Below, one piece after another: positions 49,606 through 60,742 of a DNA stretch of 64,000 nucleotides. The notes below the pieces were generated by a model. The model was not told where the DNA came from. It did not search any database and saw only the letters and a program-made list of their open reading frames with translations. Source of the stretch: Hymenopus coronatus (Eukaryota; Arthropoda; Insecta; Mantodea; Hymenopodidae); NCBI GenBank assembly GCA_030762935.1, contig CM060892.1, positions 86,868,827 through 86,932,826 of the forward strand. Direction: 5' to 3'. The translations under genes and the position numbers were made by a program. How positions within the stretch are numbered: position 1 is the first letter of the stretch; each line of letters opens with the position of its first letter.

Positions 49606-49930
49606 CTGCCGAGTTTAACTGGTCAGCTGGGTTGTCTGCCTCCATGGTTTGATTTCAGGTTATTTACCTGTGCATTCGCAATGTAACATTTTCCGGCAAG
49701 TTGTTCAGCATTATGTAGAAGTTTTTCTAGTGCAATTAATTGTTGACTTGGTCGTTCTCGGATAGTTTGCCTTTTCGGTGCTCGCCTCTCTTCACCGTTT
49801 CGTAATATCGTAGTGCTAGTGTTATGATACACAAGTGGATAATTTAATTTATACTTATAGCTTTGCATTAATATTTGATTTCAATTGATAGGATTTTTAA
49901 ATATATTTTTTAGTGTATGTTGAATGTATT
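49606..49930. other. Unassigned stretch
   Basis: An 81-codon minus frame (49623-49868) without recognised content. Confidence 0.35.
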
Positions 49931-50049
49931 TTTACTTTCTCCATACGCACTATGTATATAGTGTATAGAGAAAGTATTGCACTCCACTAAAAATTCGATA
50001 CCGAGATTTCACCGGAAATATATGTTTTAGCATTTTCACAAAAAGGTAC

Positions 50050-50094
<45 letters not shown>

Positions 50095-50798
50095 TGTGAA
50101 CACGATAACTCAAAAACGAAAAGTCGGTAAAATACCAAACTTGGTATTTAAGTTTAGCATCTTCCAGGGATGCGACACGAAGATTTTGAGAAAAATCCCC
50201 CCACCCCCAACTACCCTTTACATGGAACTTTTTTCGAAAATTTTGATTTTCTCAAAAATGGCTCTAACGATTTTGATTAAAATTTCGTATATTAAACATA
50301 TTTACCTGACAAATAAAATGTATATCTTGAATTTTCTGGGAATAGCCTCTGAAGAGTAGTTTATTTTGGATGAATTTTACTAAATTTTGAATAACTGCTA
50401 AACCGTAAGAGATGGACAAAAAATTACTCCACAAAAAATGTAGAGCACATTAAAACACACAATTTATGTTATATACATTTTTTTCGTGGAGTTGGTCGTT
50501 TTTGTGACATTCCTTATTTTTGGTTTCTGCTATGAAAAACGTATACTTTTCTCATACAGGAACTTGTCAACTCCTATCCATATAAACAAAGGAACTTTAT
50601 TGACCTAGCAGCCAGCTTTTGACTATCACTTTAACCTACGGTTGTCCCTTATTTCGCTTCTACTTACAAGGAAGCGAGTAATAAGACTATTTCTGCTAAT
50701 TTTTTCTGATTAGCATAAAGTAAATAGAAGTATAAGCTTTTTAAGAATTATTTGTTGCAGGGATATGGAGGAAGTCATGTGAATGGTACACATCAGAT
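49931..50798 (+). mobile_element. HT element, tandem unit 1
   Basis: Near-consensus copy from the head palindrome to ACACATCAGATTTT, immediately followed head-to-tail by unit 2. The GT site has expanded to a microsatellite at 50049-50092. Confidence 0.9.
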
Positions 50799-51680
50799 TT
50801 TTACTTTCTCTAGCCCGCATGTACAATGTACACAGTGCGCAGAGAAGGTATTATATTCCACCAAAAATTCAATGTGGAGATTTTACCGGAAATATAAGTT
50901 TTGGTGTTCCCTCAGTCCGAAAAAAGAATGTTCACAAAAAGGTCTGTGTGTGTACATGTGCGTGTGTGTGGACAGCATAACTCAAACGAAAAGACCGTTA
51001 TATACCAAACTTGGTATTTGGGTTTAGTATCTTCCAAGGATGTGACACGAAGATGTTTTAAGAAAATCCCCCCTCCCCAACTACCCTATACATGGAAAAC
51101 TTTTCGAAAATGTTGATTTTCCCAAAAATGGTTCTAACGATTTTGATTAAAATATCGTATATTAAAGATATTTATACGATAAATAAAATGTATATCTTCA
51201 ATTTTCTGGGGATATCCTTTCAAGACCTCCTTATTCTGGATGATTTTTATTGAATTTTGCGTAACTGGTAAACCATAAGAGATAGACAAAAACTTACTAC
51301 ACAAAAATAGATCACGATAAAACACACAATTTATGTCATATACATTTTTGTTCGTAGAGTTGGTCGTTTTCGAGATATTCCTTGTTATTGATTTCGGTTT
51401 TAAAATACTTAAAACTTTTCTCAAACAGGAACTTGTTAACTTCCGGCCACGCAAAGAAACAGTTTTCAATCCCATAGCAATCACATTTTAAAACATTTGA
51501 CTGCCGGTTTAGTCTAGTGTATTCCCTTATTTCCCTTCTACTTATAAGGGAACTAAGCAATAAGACGTTTCTGCTAATGTTTTAGCATTAAATACATAGA
51601 AGAATATGCTTATTAACAATAATTTGTTACAAAGATGTAGAGAAAGTCATGTGAATGGAGCACATCGAATTTTTATTTAG
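50799..51680 (+). mobile_element. HT element, tandem unit 2
   Basis: Starts at ACTTTCTCTAGCCCGCATG, ends at GCACATCGAATTTTT. With unit 1 it shows a repeat period of about 870 bp for the form lacking the right terminus. Confidence 0.9.
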
Positions 51681-51984
51681 TGTATGTTTAGTTTATTTTT
51701 GGGGTTAACACAATTATTGGTCTTGTAAGACAGTAAATTGTCAGAATTTTCGTAAATATAGTATGTAGGTAATTATAATTACATAGTTACATATGCCCGA
51801 TTATCCTGTCACCTATATTCCACAATTTAAATGCGTATGTAGTGATGTAAAATTTTATGATGCAAAAGAACGTTAAAAAGCTTATTTTTTTGCTTAAGAC
51901 ACTTTCAAGAGATTGTTGCATTGTACTTGCCTTTATAACTTATTATGTTTTTCTTACATACGTTATTAAATGGTTGTATATATA
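51681..51984. other. Unassigned AT-rich stretch
   Basis: No gene or repeat seen; ends in the TATATA target of the next element. Confidence 0.35.
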
Positions 51985-53467
51985 GGGTGTTTCAAAAATA
52001 CTGGACATAATTTCAGGTATGTATTTCCCACATGTAGACAATCAAATTAGTTCAATATAACATGTGTCCGGAAATGCTTCACTTCAGAGTTGTGGCCTTC
52101 AGAACATTGAAATTCACTGGAACGTTTTTCTTTCCGCAGGTTATTGTCATTACAGAAGATGTTCAAAATGTCCACCTCCTGCTTGAATACAGACCACGCA
52201 TCGATGTCTCATTGACCTGCGAACACGATCCCAAACTCCAGGAGTATTGCGTATGTCCTCACAACTTGCCACAATTCGATTCCGAAGGGATTCCAAATCC
52301 GGCACCGCAGACGGAGATGATTTTAAATTGGCCCCACAAGTAGAAATCGAGAGAGTTCAGGTGAGCGTGGAGGCCAAGCAATTGGGCCACCTCTACCTAT
52401 CCATCGATCAGCAAACCTTCGATCCAAGTACCGGCGAGCCGTAAGACTGAAGTGTGCAGGAGCGCCATCATGCAAGAAATGAATGTGTTGATGATTGATC
52501 AGTAGGTATGGTGTTTTCCAGGAAGTTTGTGTATGCCTGCCCCATAAGTCTGTTTACAAGTACATGGGGTCCAACTAATCGAACACCAATGATACCGTCA
52601 CACATGTTGAGGGAGAACCACACCTGGTGATGAGATACAACAGTTGCACGTGGGTTTTCATGCGACCATACATGCTGATTGTGGAAATTTGTTATGCCAT
52701 CTCTTGTGAACTGTGCTTCATCTGTAAATAATACGACGGCAGAAAAGTTCGGGTTTACACCACACTGCTGCAAGAATCACTGACAGAACCTAACTCGTGC
52801 AGGGTAATCTGCTGGTGACAGGGCCTGTACACTTTGCAAATGATAAGGATACAATTGATACTCGTTCAACATTCTCCAGACAGTCGTATGAGGAACATTG
52901 ACTTGCAACGTTAACCGTCGTGTGCTGATAGGAGTCCTGTCCACAGCCTCCAGAATCTCCTCCTGCACTTCTGGAGTTGTAGATCTTGGTCGTCCCCTTC
53001 CCAAACGATACAAATGTCTTCCGATCTGGACATTGTCGCTGTGGGTACCTCTCCTGGTACAAACGACGAGCCAGCGCAGCATTGCCGTCCGTCTTACCGT
53101 ACATGAAGTATATCTCTGCCAGCTCTTGATTTGAATACATGTCGCACAGTCTTAACGCCTAAAGAACACTGAATGTAACCTTCCTCAGAATGAACTATCA
53201 GAGCGCCCTCCTAATGTCTCCTTTGACGGCAAAGATCTGCGGAAAGAAAAACGTTCCAGTGAATTCCAATGTTGTGAAGGCCATAACTCGGAAATGAAGC
53301 ATTTCCGGACATGAACTATTTTGATTGTCTACAGGTGGGACTTTTAATGTTGTTAAGGCCATAACTCGGAAATGAAGCATTTCCGGACACATGTTATGAA
53401 CTATTTTGATTGTCTTCATGTGGGAAATACATACCTGAAATTATCCCCCATATTTTTGAAACATGTC
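51985..53467 (-). mobile_element. Tc1/mariner-superfamily element with long unequal TIRs
   Basis: A 1,483-bp element with TA on each side. The left inverted repeat runs about 150 bp from GGGTGTTTCAAAAAT. The right one matches it but contains an extra tandem copy of about 75 bp (53268-53340 and 53346-53425). A single transposase frame on the minus strand fills the middle. Elements of this kind with a DUF4817 head are common in insects and spiders. Confidence 0.85.
52150..53140 (-). pseudogene. Transposase of the Tc1/mariner-class element, broken
   Basis: It would cut and paste the element by DDE chemistry in the nucleus. Order on the minus strand: DUF4817-type helix-turn-helix (YSNQELAEIYFMYGKTDGNA, then RRLYQERYPQR), a G-R-P-R hook, a second helix-turn-helix (TRRLTLQVNVPHTTVWR), the first catalytic aspartate in LFTDEAQF, the second in HDGAPAHF, the third near P-P-R-S-P, and a tail GGGHFEHLL before TAA 52150-52152. 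Breaks: a frame change after DRKTFV (about 53070), TGA at 52777-52779 where a tryptophan codon would fit, a stop at 52468-52470 with a frame change before HDGAPAH, and a frame change at the third catalytic site (about 52360). Non-functional. Confidence 0.85.
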
Positions 53468-53483
53468 TATATATATTGCATGC

Positions 53484-53803
53484 CCAAGCGGGAGACCTGG
53501 GTTTGATCCCCAGTACCGGCGTGGGGGTTTTTCCCCCGCTGGGAGACCTGGCCCGGGGTGCACTCAGCCTCGTAAGGTCCCTAGGGGGCCAATTGAGGAG
53601 CTACTTGATGGAGAAATAGCGGCTCCAGGTCATGAGGACCGCATTAACCGGCCGGGGGGACTCGAAGCCCTGACCACGTCTCACTCTCCAATACTGCACC
53701 CCATCCATGACGTCTGTAGTGGACCGATATGGGGGACGTAGCGGCCGGGCGGTAGGCCAAGATTCCCCGTGAGCTGTCGTGCCATGGAGTTATATAGTTA
53801 TAT
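53484..53803 (+). mobile_element. SINE family A, copy 3, inserted at the transposon edge
   Basis: 5'-truncated just upstream of box B (GGTTTGATCC). The 14-bp TATATATTGCATGC at 53470-53483 and 53804-53817 is its target duplication. It begins 16 bp outside the right end of the Tc1/mariner-class element. Confidence 0.9.
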
Positions 53804-53817
53804 TATATATTGCATGC

Positions 53818-54227
53818 TTAATGGGGACAGTATCTTGTCGATCCTTCCTTTGTGGCCTTTTTGGGTACTCCTTTCTCATTATGCTAAATCGGCGAAAGCA
53901 AAAAGAACAAGGACAGTACAACGTCACAATAAATTACAGCAGTAGTGTACTTTGAGGGGCTTGTTTCAAAATATTTACAACCCTTGTAAACGCAAACTTT
54001 GTAATTTGTATAAGTATTTTTTAAAATGAAAGTCTATAATGGACTTCACAAACCTAAAACCTTTCAAATTAATTTTTTTAGAACTTAGTTTTTTTCTCAA
54101 AATCAAGTAGTAATTTCACAAAATTTGTAATTTGTAAGCACAGTATTTTATCTATAAATGGTTTAAGATTTGTAAGTATGTTTTAAATACTTTAAGTCTC
54201 GCACTTCTTAAAAAGTAATCCCGTGCC
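53818..54227. other. Unassigned stretch
   Basis: AT-rich, no gene or shared repeat. Confidence 0.35.
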
Positions 54228-54480
54228 GCTACAGCCCTTATGATCCTGGGGCTACAAACCCACATCTAATCCATAAGAGGAGGTGATGTTTCACATCATC
54301 AGCCTTAATGTTGGCTATCGAGGCTGGATAGCTGCCTATCGCAACTCCTCACTTTCCTCATGAGGCCTATACCCCAGTCCCGGAACTTACTATCCGCACC
54401 CACACGCGTGGGATCGAACCGTGGCAGAAAACAACAGCTCCACGCTCTAGCACACAGCGCCACGTGGCAGGATCCCGAGT
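54228..54480 (-). mobile_element. SINE family E
   Basis: A minus-strand tRNA-headed element: head CGTGGCGCTGTGTGCTAGAG, box B ACGGTTCGATCCCACGC, body with AGGCCTCATGAGGAAAGTGA. Single copy in this window; right edge near 54480. Confidence 0.65.
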
Positions 54481-54639
54481 TTAATAATTTAACCAATTAC
54501 TAGGCCGACCAATGGTAATGTATTGTTTTTAATGGCATCTCAAATAAAAAACTAATATTCGAGATCCGTTTGTGCTTTGCGGAGAAAAAATTCGAGTCAA
54601 CTACGGAATTTAACATAATGTCTTATGTAACCATGGTGG

Positions 54640-54773
54640 CTTAGTAAAAGCAACCAGGAAATTCCTGATTCAAATCCCGGCTAAGGCATTGAATTTTTCA
54701 GTCTGACTTTACCTTTCACCTTCTTGTCCTACAGACGACTTGTGTGGAAAACAAAATTAATTAGCCCATATGA
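54640..54773 (+). other. tRNA-like SINE head, unassigned family
   Basis: CCATGGTGGCTTAGTAAAAG followed by a box B variant CTGATTCAAATCCCGG. No full cloverleaf. Confidence 0.4.
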
Positions 54774-55030
54774 GAAGAGTGCTGGCAGCGTATCTGCCTT
54801 ACATTCAACAGGTCCCAAGTTCGAATCTTGTTTAGGGCGAGTTACCTGGATAAAGCTTTTTTCGGGGTTGTCCCTTATCCAGAGAAGACAAATGCCGAGT
54901 AACTTAAGCTCCATGGACTCCGAGGTCATTTGAGCATTTTTTCACCATTTTCAATCATCGTTCCATATGACCAACCAGATTAATGGACGTTAAGCGAAAA
55001 AAAAAACAAAAAAAAAAACAAAAAAAAACT
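54774..55030 (+). mobile_element. SINE family D, copy 4
   Basis: Head GTGCTGGCAGCGTATCTGCC, box B CAAGTTCGAATCTTG, body GAGAAGACAAATGCCGAGTA, 3' end GGACGTTAAGCG and a poly-A/AC tail. Confidence 0.8.
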
Positions 55031-55084
55031 AATCACTAAAAATATGAATAGCTTGTATACCTTTATCCAATACCTCTATTTGTA

Positions 55085-55330
55085 TAATAAAATATTGAAG
55101 GTACAAAAAGCCATGGGAATGTAATTCAAGATGTTTTCAACCTGAGCATGCAAAGATAACGGAATTTCAATACCATCAAAAAGCGATCAGGTGTTAAAAA
55201 TCTTTACTATCGCTTTACTACCTACTAGAGAAAGTAATAAGGTCATTTCCGCTAAGTTTATCTGGATTAAAATGAAGTGTAGAGAAGATTAAGCATTTGT
55301 AAGAATAGTTTCATGGGAACATAACACACA
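55085..55330 (+). mobile_element. HT fragment
   Basis: Tail-side piece: AAGATAACGGAATTTC, TAATAAGGTCATTTCCGCTA, AAGATTAAGCATTTGTAAGA. Confidence 0.65.
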
Positions 55331-55685
55331 ACATATTTTTAATTTAAGTACAAGTGCTTATTTAGCGAAATACAAAACGGAGAAGAATGCAACTATTTTG
55401 ACCCAATGCAATGCATTATATCAAATTACTGCAACAGAATATAACACTACATTTTACAAAGCAAACTCTATACGGTTGTTAATGGTTGTTTCTCAGTTGT
55501 ATTATATTGTCTAACATTTAATAATAATGAAAAAAATTTTTAGATTATTCGCAACAAATTTAACATATAGACTTTATGTTTACAGTAATATCTCTGAATA
55601 GCGCATGTGATTCAAAGTTATTAAAGTTCTTTTGATGAAAAAAATCTCATTTATTGCATTCAAATAGCTTTATCTACCTATTCTG
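55331..55685. other. Unassigned AT-rich stretch
   Basis: No gene or repeat seen. Confidence 0.35.
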
Positions 55686-56590
55686 CAGATAAACTATTCT
55701 TATAAAAGATGACCCTTCTATCTACTTCATGCTAATCGAGATAACGTTGACTGAAATGGTCTTATTACTCAGTTCGTTGTAAATAGGAGGGAAATATGGG
55801 AATACACTAGACTAAAATGATAGTCAAATCTTTTTGACACTGAAATTCGCTTTTGCTTGCATAAAGCAGAAGAACAACGAATGACGACTTCCCGTTTGAT
55901 AAAGGTATAAGTATTTAAGACTATAACCAACAAGAAAAACTGTTTCAAAATGTTTAAACTACAGAAAAAATGAATTATCTAACTTAAAGTTTGTAGTTTA
56001 ACGCGATTTACTTTTTAGTAAGGTTTTGTCCGTCTCTTGTGGTTTACTGGAGGAAGATAAAGTATTTATTTAGTATAATATAAGTACACTTGATTTCCAA
56101 TCAAAAACTCTGAAAATTAAGAACAAATAATTCAACCTCTAACATTTATGTCCATAATTATATTAATAATCTCTTATGCAAAAGTCTTTCAGAAATGAAG
56201 AGAATTTCAGAGGTTGATCACAGAAATATGCAAGATATACATTTTATTTGCTATGTAAAAACCAATTGATTAAATTCGTTGAAGCCATTTTTTTTTTTTT
56301 TGAAAAATCAAAAATGTCGAAAAAAGTTGCACGTAAAGGGTCACTTGGGTGGGAGAATTTTCCTAAAAATCCTGACGTTGCAAGTTACTAAACTTAACTA
56401 ATTTTTCGTTTTTGACCTATGCTGTTTACACACTCACGGACCTTTTCCCAAAGATCCTTCTTTTGAATTCAGCTGTTCCCAAAACATACATTTTCGGTGA
56501 AATCTTGGTTTCGAATTTTTGGGTGGAATTCAACACTTTCTCTACCTACTGTGTACATCGTATGTGTGTCGTAGAGAAAGTAGAAATGAG
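55686..56590 (-). mobile_element. HT element, reversed, tail to head
   Basis: Tail from AACTATTCTTATAAAAGATG, diverged body, terminal block TCGAATTTTTGGGTGGAATT and palindrome TTTCTCTACC...GTAGAGAAAGTAG. Confidence 0.8.
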
Positions 56591-58253
56591 GATACATTCT
56601 CCATGAAAATTGTAATTTGTGATTGAGGGAGTGATAATGTTTGAATCGCCTCCTTAGAATAAAAATGAGTCTTCGAGTTCAGCTACATCAAATCTTGTAA
56701 TTCGATTAAATCTAGGTGTAGAATTTTTGTTATAAGTGATAGAGGAAATGCCAGAAAATACCTCTTGGCATTAGAGAACCCTGATATCCAAAAAGTTTAA
56801 AAATGTGGCTTAACAAATTTTATTTGGACAATATTTTCCCCCAAGACTTCATTCCAAGTGCCAGGTTCAGTTTCTTCATTTTCTCCTCCTATTCACAATG
56901 AATTATATGAATGCGCTTATTTCGAGAATCACTGAACGTTTTGTTTCGCTATCTTCACGGCACTATTAAGCATTGCTCGAAGTATTCGGTGCAAGAAGCG
57001 CTTAATATATCCCAAAAGAAAAGTTACTTTAGGCTTACTATCCCCTTATACCTCTGAGGACTTACACGTGGGTGCTTAGGGTCAAAAGCCTGCCGGGTCA
57101 AAGAACACTTAATCATAGAATGAAGAACCCGGAACGAAGGATCGGCCCGCAGCCAGGCAAGAAATTGAGGGAAGTAGATGATATCCAGTCTGCTCGACGC
57201 CAGATAAAAGAAAACAAGATGTGAAAATAAACGCCGCGCGATCTGAGAAAGTTTCACAGCGCATACAAAGGAATCCTACGAATTACAAGGTATAAATGGC
57301 AGGAATTTGGTCCCACCGCATAAGTGCAGCTGCAGTCTCATGGCTTTCGAAGCGCCGCTCACAGTTACGAACACACAGAGCACTCAGTGGTATAAAGAGA
57401 GGGTAGAGGGGAGAGGTTTGTAGCGTAAATATGCACACTTTTTTTTTTTTTTTTTAAATATAGTTCCGGAGTCTGATCGGGACTCCGGCGCTGTATATCC
57501 TACTTTTTATTTACCTAAATTGTTTACTTTGATTACTGTTTGATTACTGAATTTCTGTTTTTTATTCTGTTTATACGTTGAGGTATAATCTGTCCCAAAA
57601 GTAACATGTTACCTGAATTGACTTATATGCATCGTTCTAACTCACAAAATAACACAGTAAAATAATTATTTCATAATATGGTTAGTAAATTACTTTTACA
57701 AATGAAAGTATAAAGCTTGATATAAAAAAATCAGGATAGTGTGAGAGCTTTGAAAAGACAATGAATATAAATCAACAAACTCGCTCACTGCAGTTAATTA
57801 AAAGATAGATTTTTTACTGTATCGAAAGAAAATGTTCTTCTCCTGTCACTCAAAATATGTTTGAATTATTCATAAGTTTGTTAGTTTCAAACACCTACCC
57901 TTTCGTATTTTCGACATGTTACAATCTGCGCTCTATTTCGGTGTTCATTGGTTTATCAACTAGCAGGAACTGAACAAGCCAGGCAGTTAGCAACGCTAGT
58001 TAGTGAACACGGCTGTAGAGACCACGCCTACTCATAGTTACTCTGTTGCACTGAACTTCAATCCGGTAATTTTGTGACCCCGGACCAAGCTCTGGTCATA
58101 AAATTCAGTGTGAAACTAAAAACTACGATACTCAAACATGTTATGAGTGCATTTGGGAGGAAGGCGCCTCAGTGCTGTTGACATCCTCAAGAATGACGTG
58201 CGAGGGGAAAGAAGACAGTGGAATGTCCAATAATACAATGAAAAGGCCTTACT
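56591..58253. other. Unassigned stretch
   Basis: A 77-codon minus frame at 57024-57257 is protein-like but not recognised. An 8-bp hairpin CCGGAGTC/GACTCCGG sits at about 57465-57487 beside a T-run, perhaps the edge of a minus-strand retroelement with an A-tail. Confidence 0.35.
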
Positions 58254-58352
58254 TTACTTCTGATGCTCAGCCCGCTTGTCCCGCAACTGTTTTAGTTCCT
58301 CTTCCCACCGAACGCATTCATATCCTGGTCGATCATTATATCTACGGTCACA
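58254..58352 (-). other. Possible terminal coding exon, unidentified
   Basis: The minus strand reads RRYNDRPGYECVRWEEELKQ then LRDKRAEHQK and TAA at 58254-58256. Composition is strongly protein-like and unlike the neighbours, with a charged helix. Possible acceptors are ATGTAAG/G and GACCGTAG/A. An in-frame TAA lies just upstream, so an intron or a break must precede it. No family recognised; no other exon of it seen. Confidence 0.3.
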
Positions 58353-58400
58353 ACCTTACATAATAAAATTACATTTCAAACTGCATTCGATGGTGTGAGC

Positions 58401-58640
58401 AACTTTTTGTGTTAAGGGAAGTTTTGTACGCCACCCAAGAATTGTATACTGAGATTTTACCGAAAATATACGTTTTTTACTCCCTGAATCCAAATACCAA
58501 ATTAGGTGACTTAAGTACAGTATCTTCCAAACATACAGCACGAGGATTTTCAAGAAAATGCCCCCCCCACATCCAAATACGCTTTACGTGGAACATGTTT
58601 CCAAATTTATTTTCTCAAAAATGGCTCTTAATGATTTTTA
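58401..58640 (+). mobile_element. HT fragment
   Basis: GTACGCCACCCAAGAATTGT, ACCGAAAATATACG, CCCCCCCCACATCC and TTTTCTCAAAAATGGCTCTT. Confidence 0.75.
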
Positions 58641-58642
58641 TT

Positions 58643-59310
58643 ACTTTCCCTACAAGCACCATGTACATAGTGTATAGAGAAGATATTGTTTTCCACTCAC
58701 AAATTCGATACCAAGATTTCACCGGATATAGACATTTTAGGGTCCCCAGTATCCAAAAAAAATTGTTTAGAAAAAGATCCGTGTGTGTGGTCCGTGTACA
58801 CGATAACTGGAGAACGGATGGTCCGTAAAATGTCAAACTTGGTATATAAGTTTAATATCTTCCAAGGATGCGACATGAATGTTTTGAACACAATCCCCCA
58901 CCCCAAACTACCCTTTACATGGGAAAATTTTCGAAAATTGTGATTTTCTCCAAAATGGCTCTAACGATTTTGATTAAAATATCGTATATTAAAGATATTT
59001 GCACCACAAATACAATGTATATCTTGAATATTCTGAGAATAGCCTCTGAAGGCCTATTTATTCGGGATGAATTTTGCTGAATTTTGCATAACTAGTAAAC
59101 CGAAGGTTTTCATCTACATGGCAACTAAATTTTTAAAAGAGTTGACTATCGTTTTAACCTAGTGTATTCCTTTATTTCTCTTCTACTTACAAGAAATAAT
59201 TTTTGTTAATGTTTACCTCGATTAGCATGGTGTGTAGAAGAATAAGCTTCTTAACAATAATTAGTTACAGAGATGTAGAGAAAGTTATGTGAAAGGAACA
59301 CATCATATTT
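58643..59310 (+). mobile_element. HT element, head to tail with deletion
   Basis: Head CTACAAGCACCATGTACATA, GT block, CCCCACCCCAAACTACCC, then a deletion after CATAACTAGTAAACCG and the tail. Confidence 0.85.
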
Positions 59311-59540
59311 TTAAAATACTGTACTTTATAGATATTTGCATAACAATTGAAACGCATATTCTGAACTTTCTGGGAATATCCTATGATATCCTCTTCAATC
59401 GGAAGGAATTTTAGTATTTTTTATAATGTGTAAAAATTAAAGGAAAGAGAAAAACGTACTGCACAAAAAATTTAGATCCCTTTAAAAGTACACTTCTTTC
59501 CAAAAAAGCTTTTTATGACATAAGTAATTTCCAACATATC
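59311..59540 (+). mobile_element. HT body fragment
   Basis: TTTAAAATACTGTACTTTAT through TTTCTGGGAATATCC; diverged. Confidence 0.65.
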
Positions 59541-59764
59541 CTTGTTAATGTTTTGTACTGTTCAATATTTTGTAATTATTTTAAAGTTTTGCCGATATTC
59601 AGTTGTTTCTCGCGTTTGCGTGCTGAGAGTATAAAAGTTTGGGGACAACATCTGACCACCAGCTTTTCAACATTTGGATATTATTTTTGTCTTTGCATTT
59701 TAAACGAAATGTGTAATGTGGCTATGTTTGCGAAAGTTCATCTGAATTAAAATGAAGTAGATAG
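59541..59764. other. Unassigned or strongly diverged HT DNA
   Basis: Only weak resemblance to HT body; no gene. Confidence 0.3.
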
Positions 59765-60420
59765 AGAAAAAACTTAGGTGTTCCATTCACACAACTTTCT
59801 CTACAAACTATTGTTACAATAGATTATTCGTTTATCTACACCGTGGTAATTAAACACCAGGCTAAAGCAATAGTAAATTTTTTTAAAAGCTGTGGCTATG
59901 TGAGCAAATGAAATTAGGTTCTCTTTGCATGGCTAGGTGTAAAACAAAAAAGAGATGAAACGAAAGATGATCTCCCGTTAACCAGTAACAACGAATATCC
60001 TGGAAACTGCTAATGCTACAAAAAATTGTATGACAAGAATTGTGTTTCAACAAGATCTACATTTTTTGTCTACCTCTTGGTTTACCAGTTATGCAGAATC
60101 TTCAAAATTCGTCCAGAATGCAGAGGTCTTAGGAGGTTATTCCCAGAAAATTCAATAAATATATTTTATTACTCATGGAAATATCTTTAATATGCGGTAT
60201 TTTAATAAAAATTCATTAGAACCATATTTGAGAAAAACAAAATTTTAAAAAAAAAATGTCATAAAGGATAGTTTGGGATGGGAAGATATTCTATTTTTTT
60301 TAACTCAGGGATACTAAAAATATAATTTCCGGTGAAATCTTAACTACGAATTTTTGGGTGGAATACAGCACCTTCTCTACTTTTTATATGTATAGTTCGT
60401 GTAGAGAAATTAAAAAAGTA
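59765..60420 (-). mobile_element. HT element, reversed
   Basis: Tail at GTGTTCCATTCACACAACTT, shortened body, terminal block TTTTTGGGTGGAATACAGCA and CTTCTCTAC...GTGTAGAGAAATT. Confidence 0.8.
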
Positions 60421-60742
60421 TTTTTAGAAGAAGGCACGTGTGTATATTCGTGAAGAAATGCTGTGCAAATCTTCAAGTCGCATCCTTGGAAGATGCTGAA
60501 CCTAAATATAAAGTTTTGACATTTAACGACTTTTAGTTTTTGAGCAATGTCTTCACAGACACAAGCGCACGCACGCACACGCACGCACACACATACACAC
60601 ACACAAATCTTTTTATAAAGATTTTTATTTCTAATACGCGGACACTAACAGTGTATTTCCAGTGAAATTTTAGTATCGACATTTTGAGTGGAACGCAATA
60701 CCTTCTAACTATATACTATGTACCAAGTAAAGAAAATAAAGA
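60421..60742 (-). mobile_element. HT fragment, reversed, with CA-rich tract
   Basis: CATCCTTGGAAGATGCTGAA to a terminus near CCTTCTAACTATATACTATG. The CA/CGCA tract is at about 60559-60606. Confidence 0.75.

Noticed and set aside
49931..51680. Satellite array with 870-bp monomers
   Set aside because: Only two units are in tandem; elsewhere the family is dispersed in both orientations with inverted termini, which fits a transposon better than a satellite.
52062..52343. 93-codon plus-strand frame near the left end of the Tc1/mariner element
   Set aside because: It is antisense to the transposase and crosses the terminal inverted repeat.
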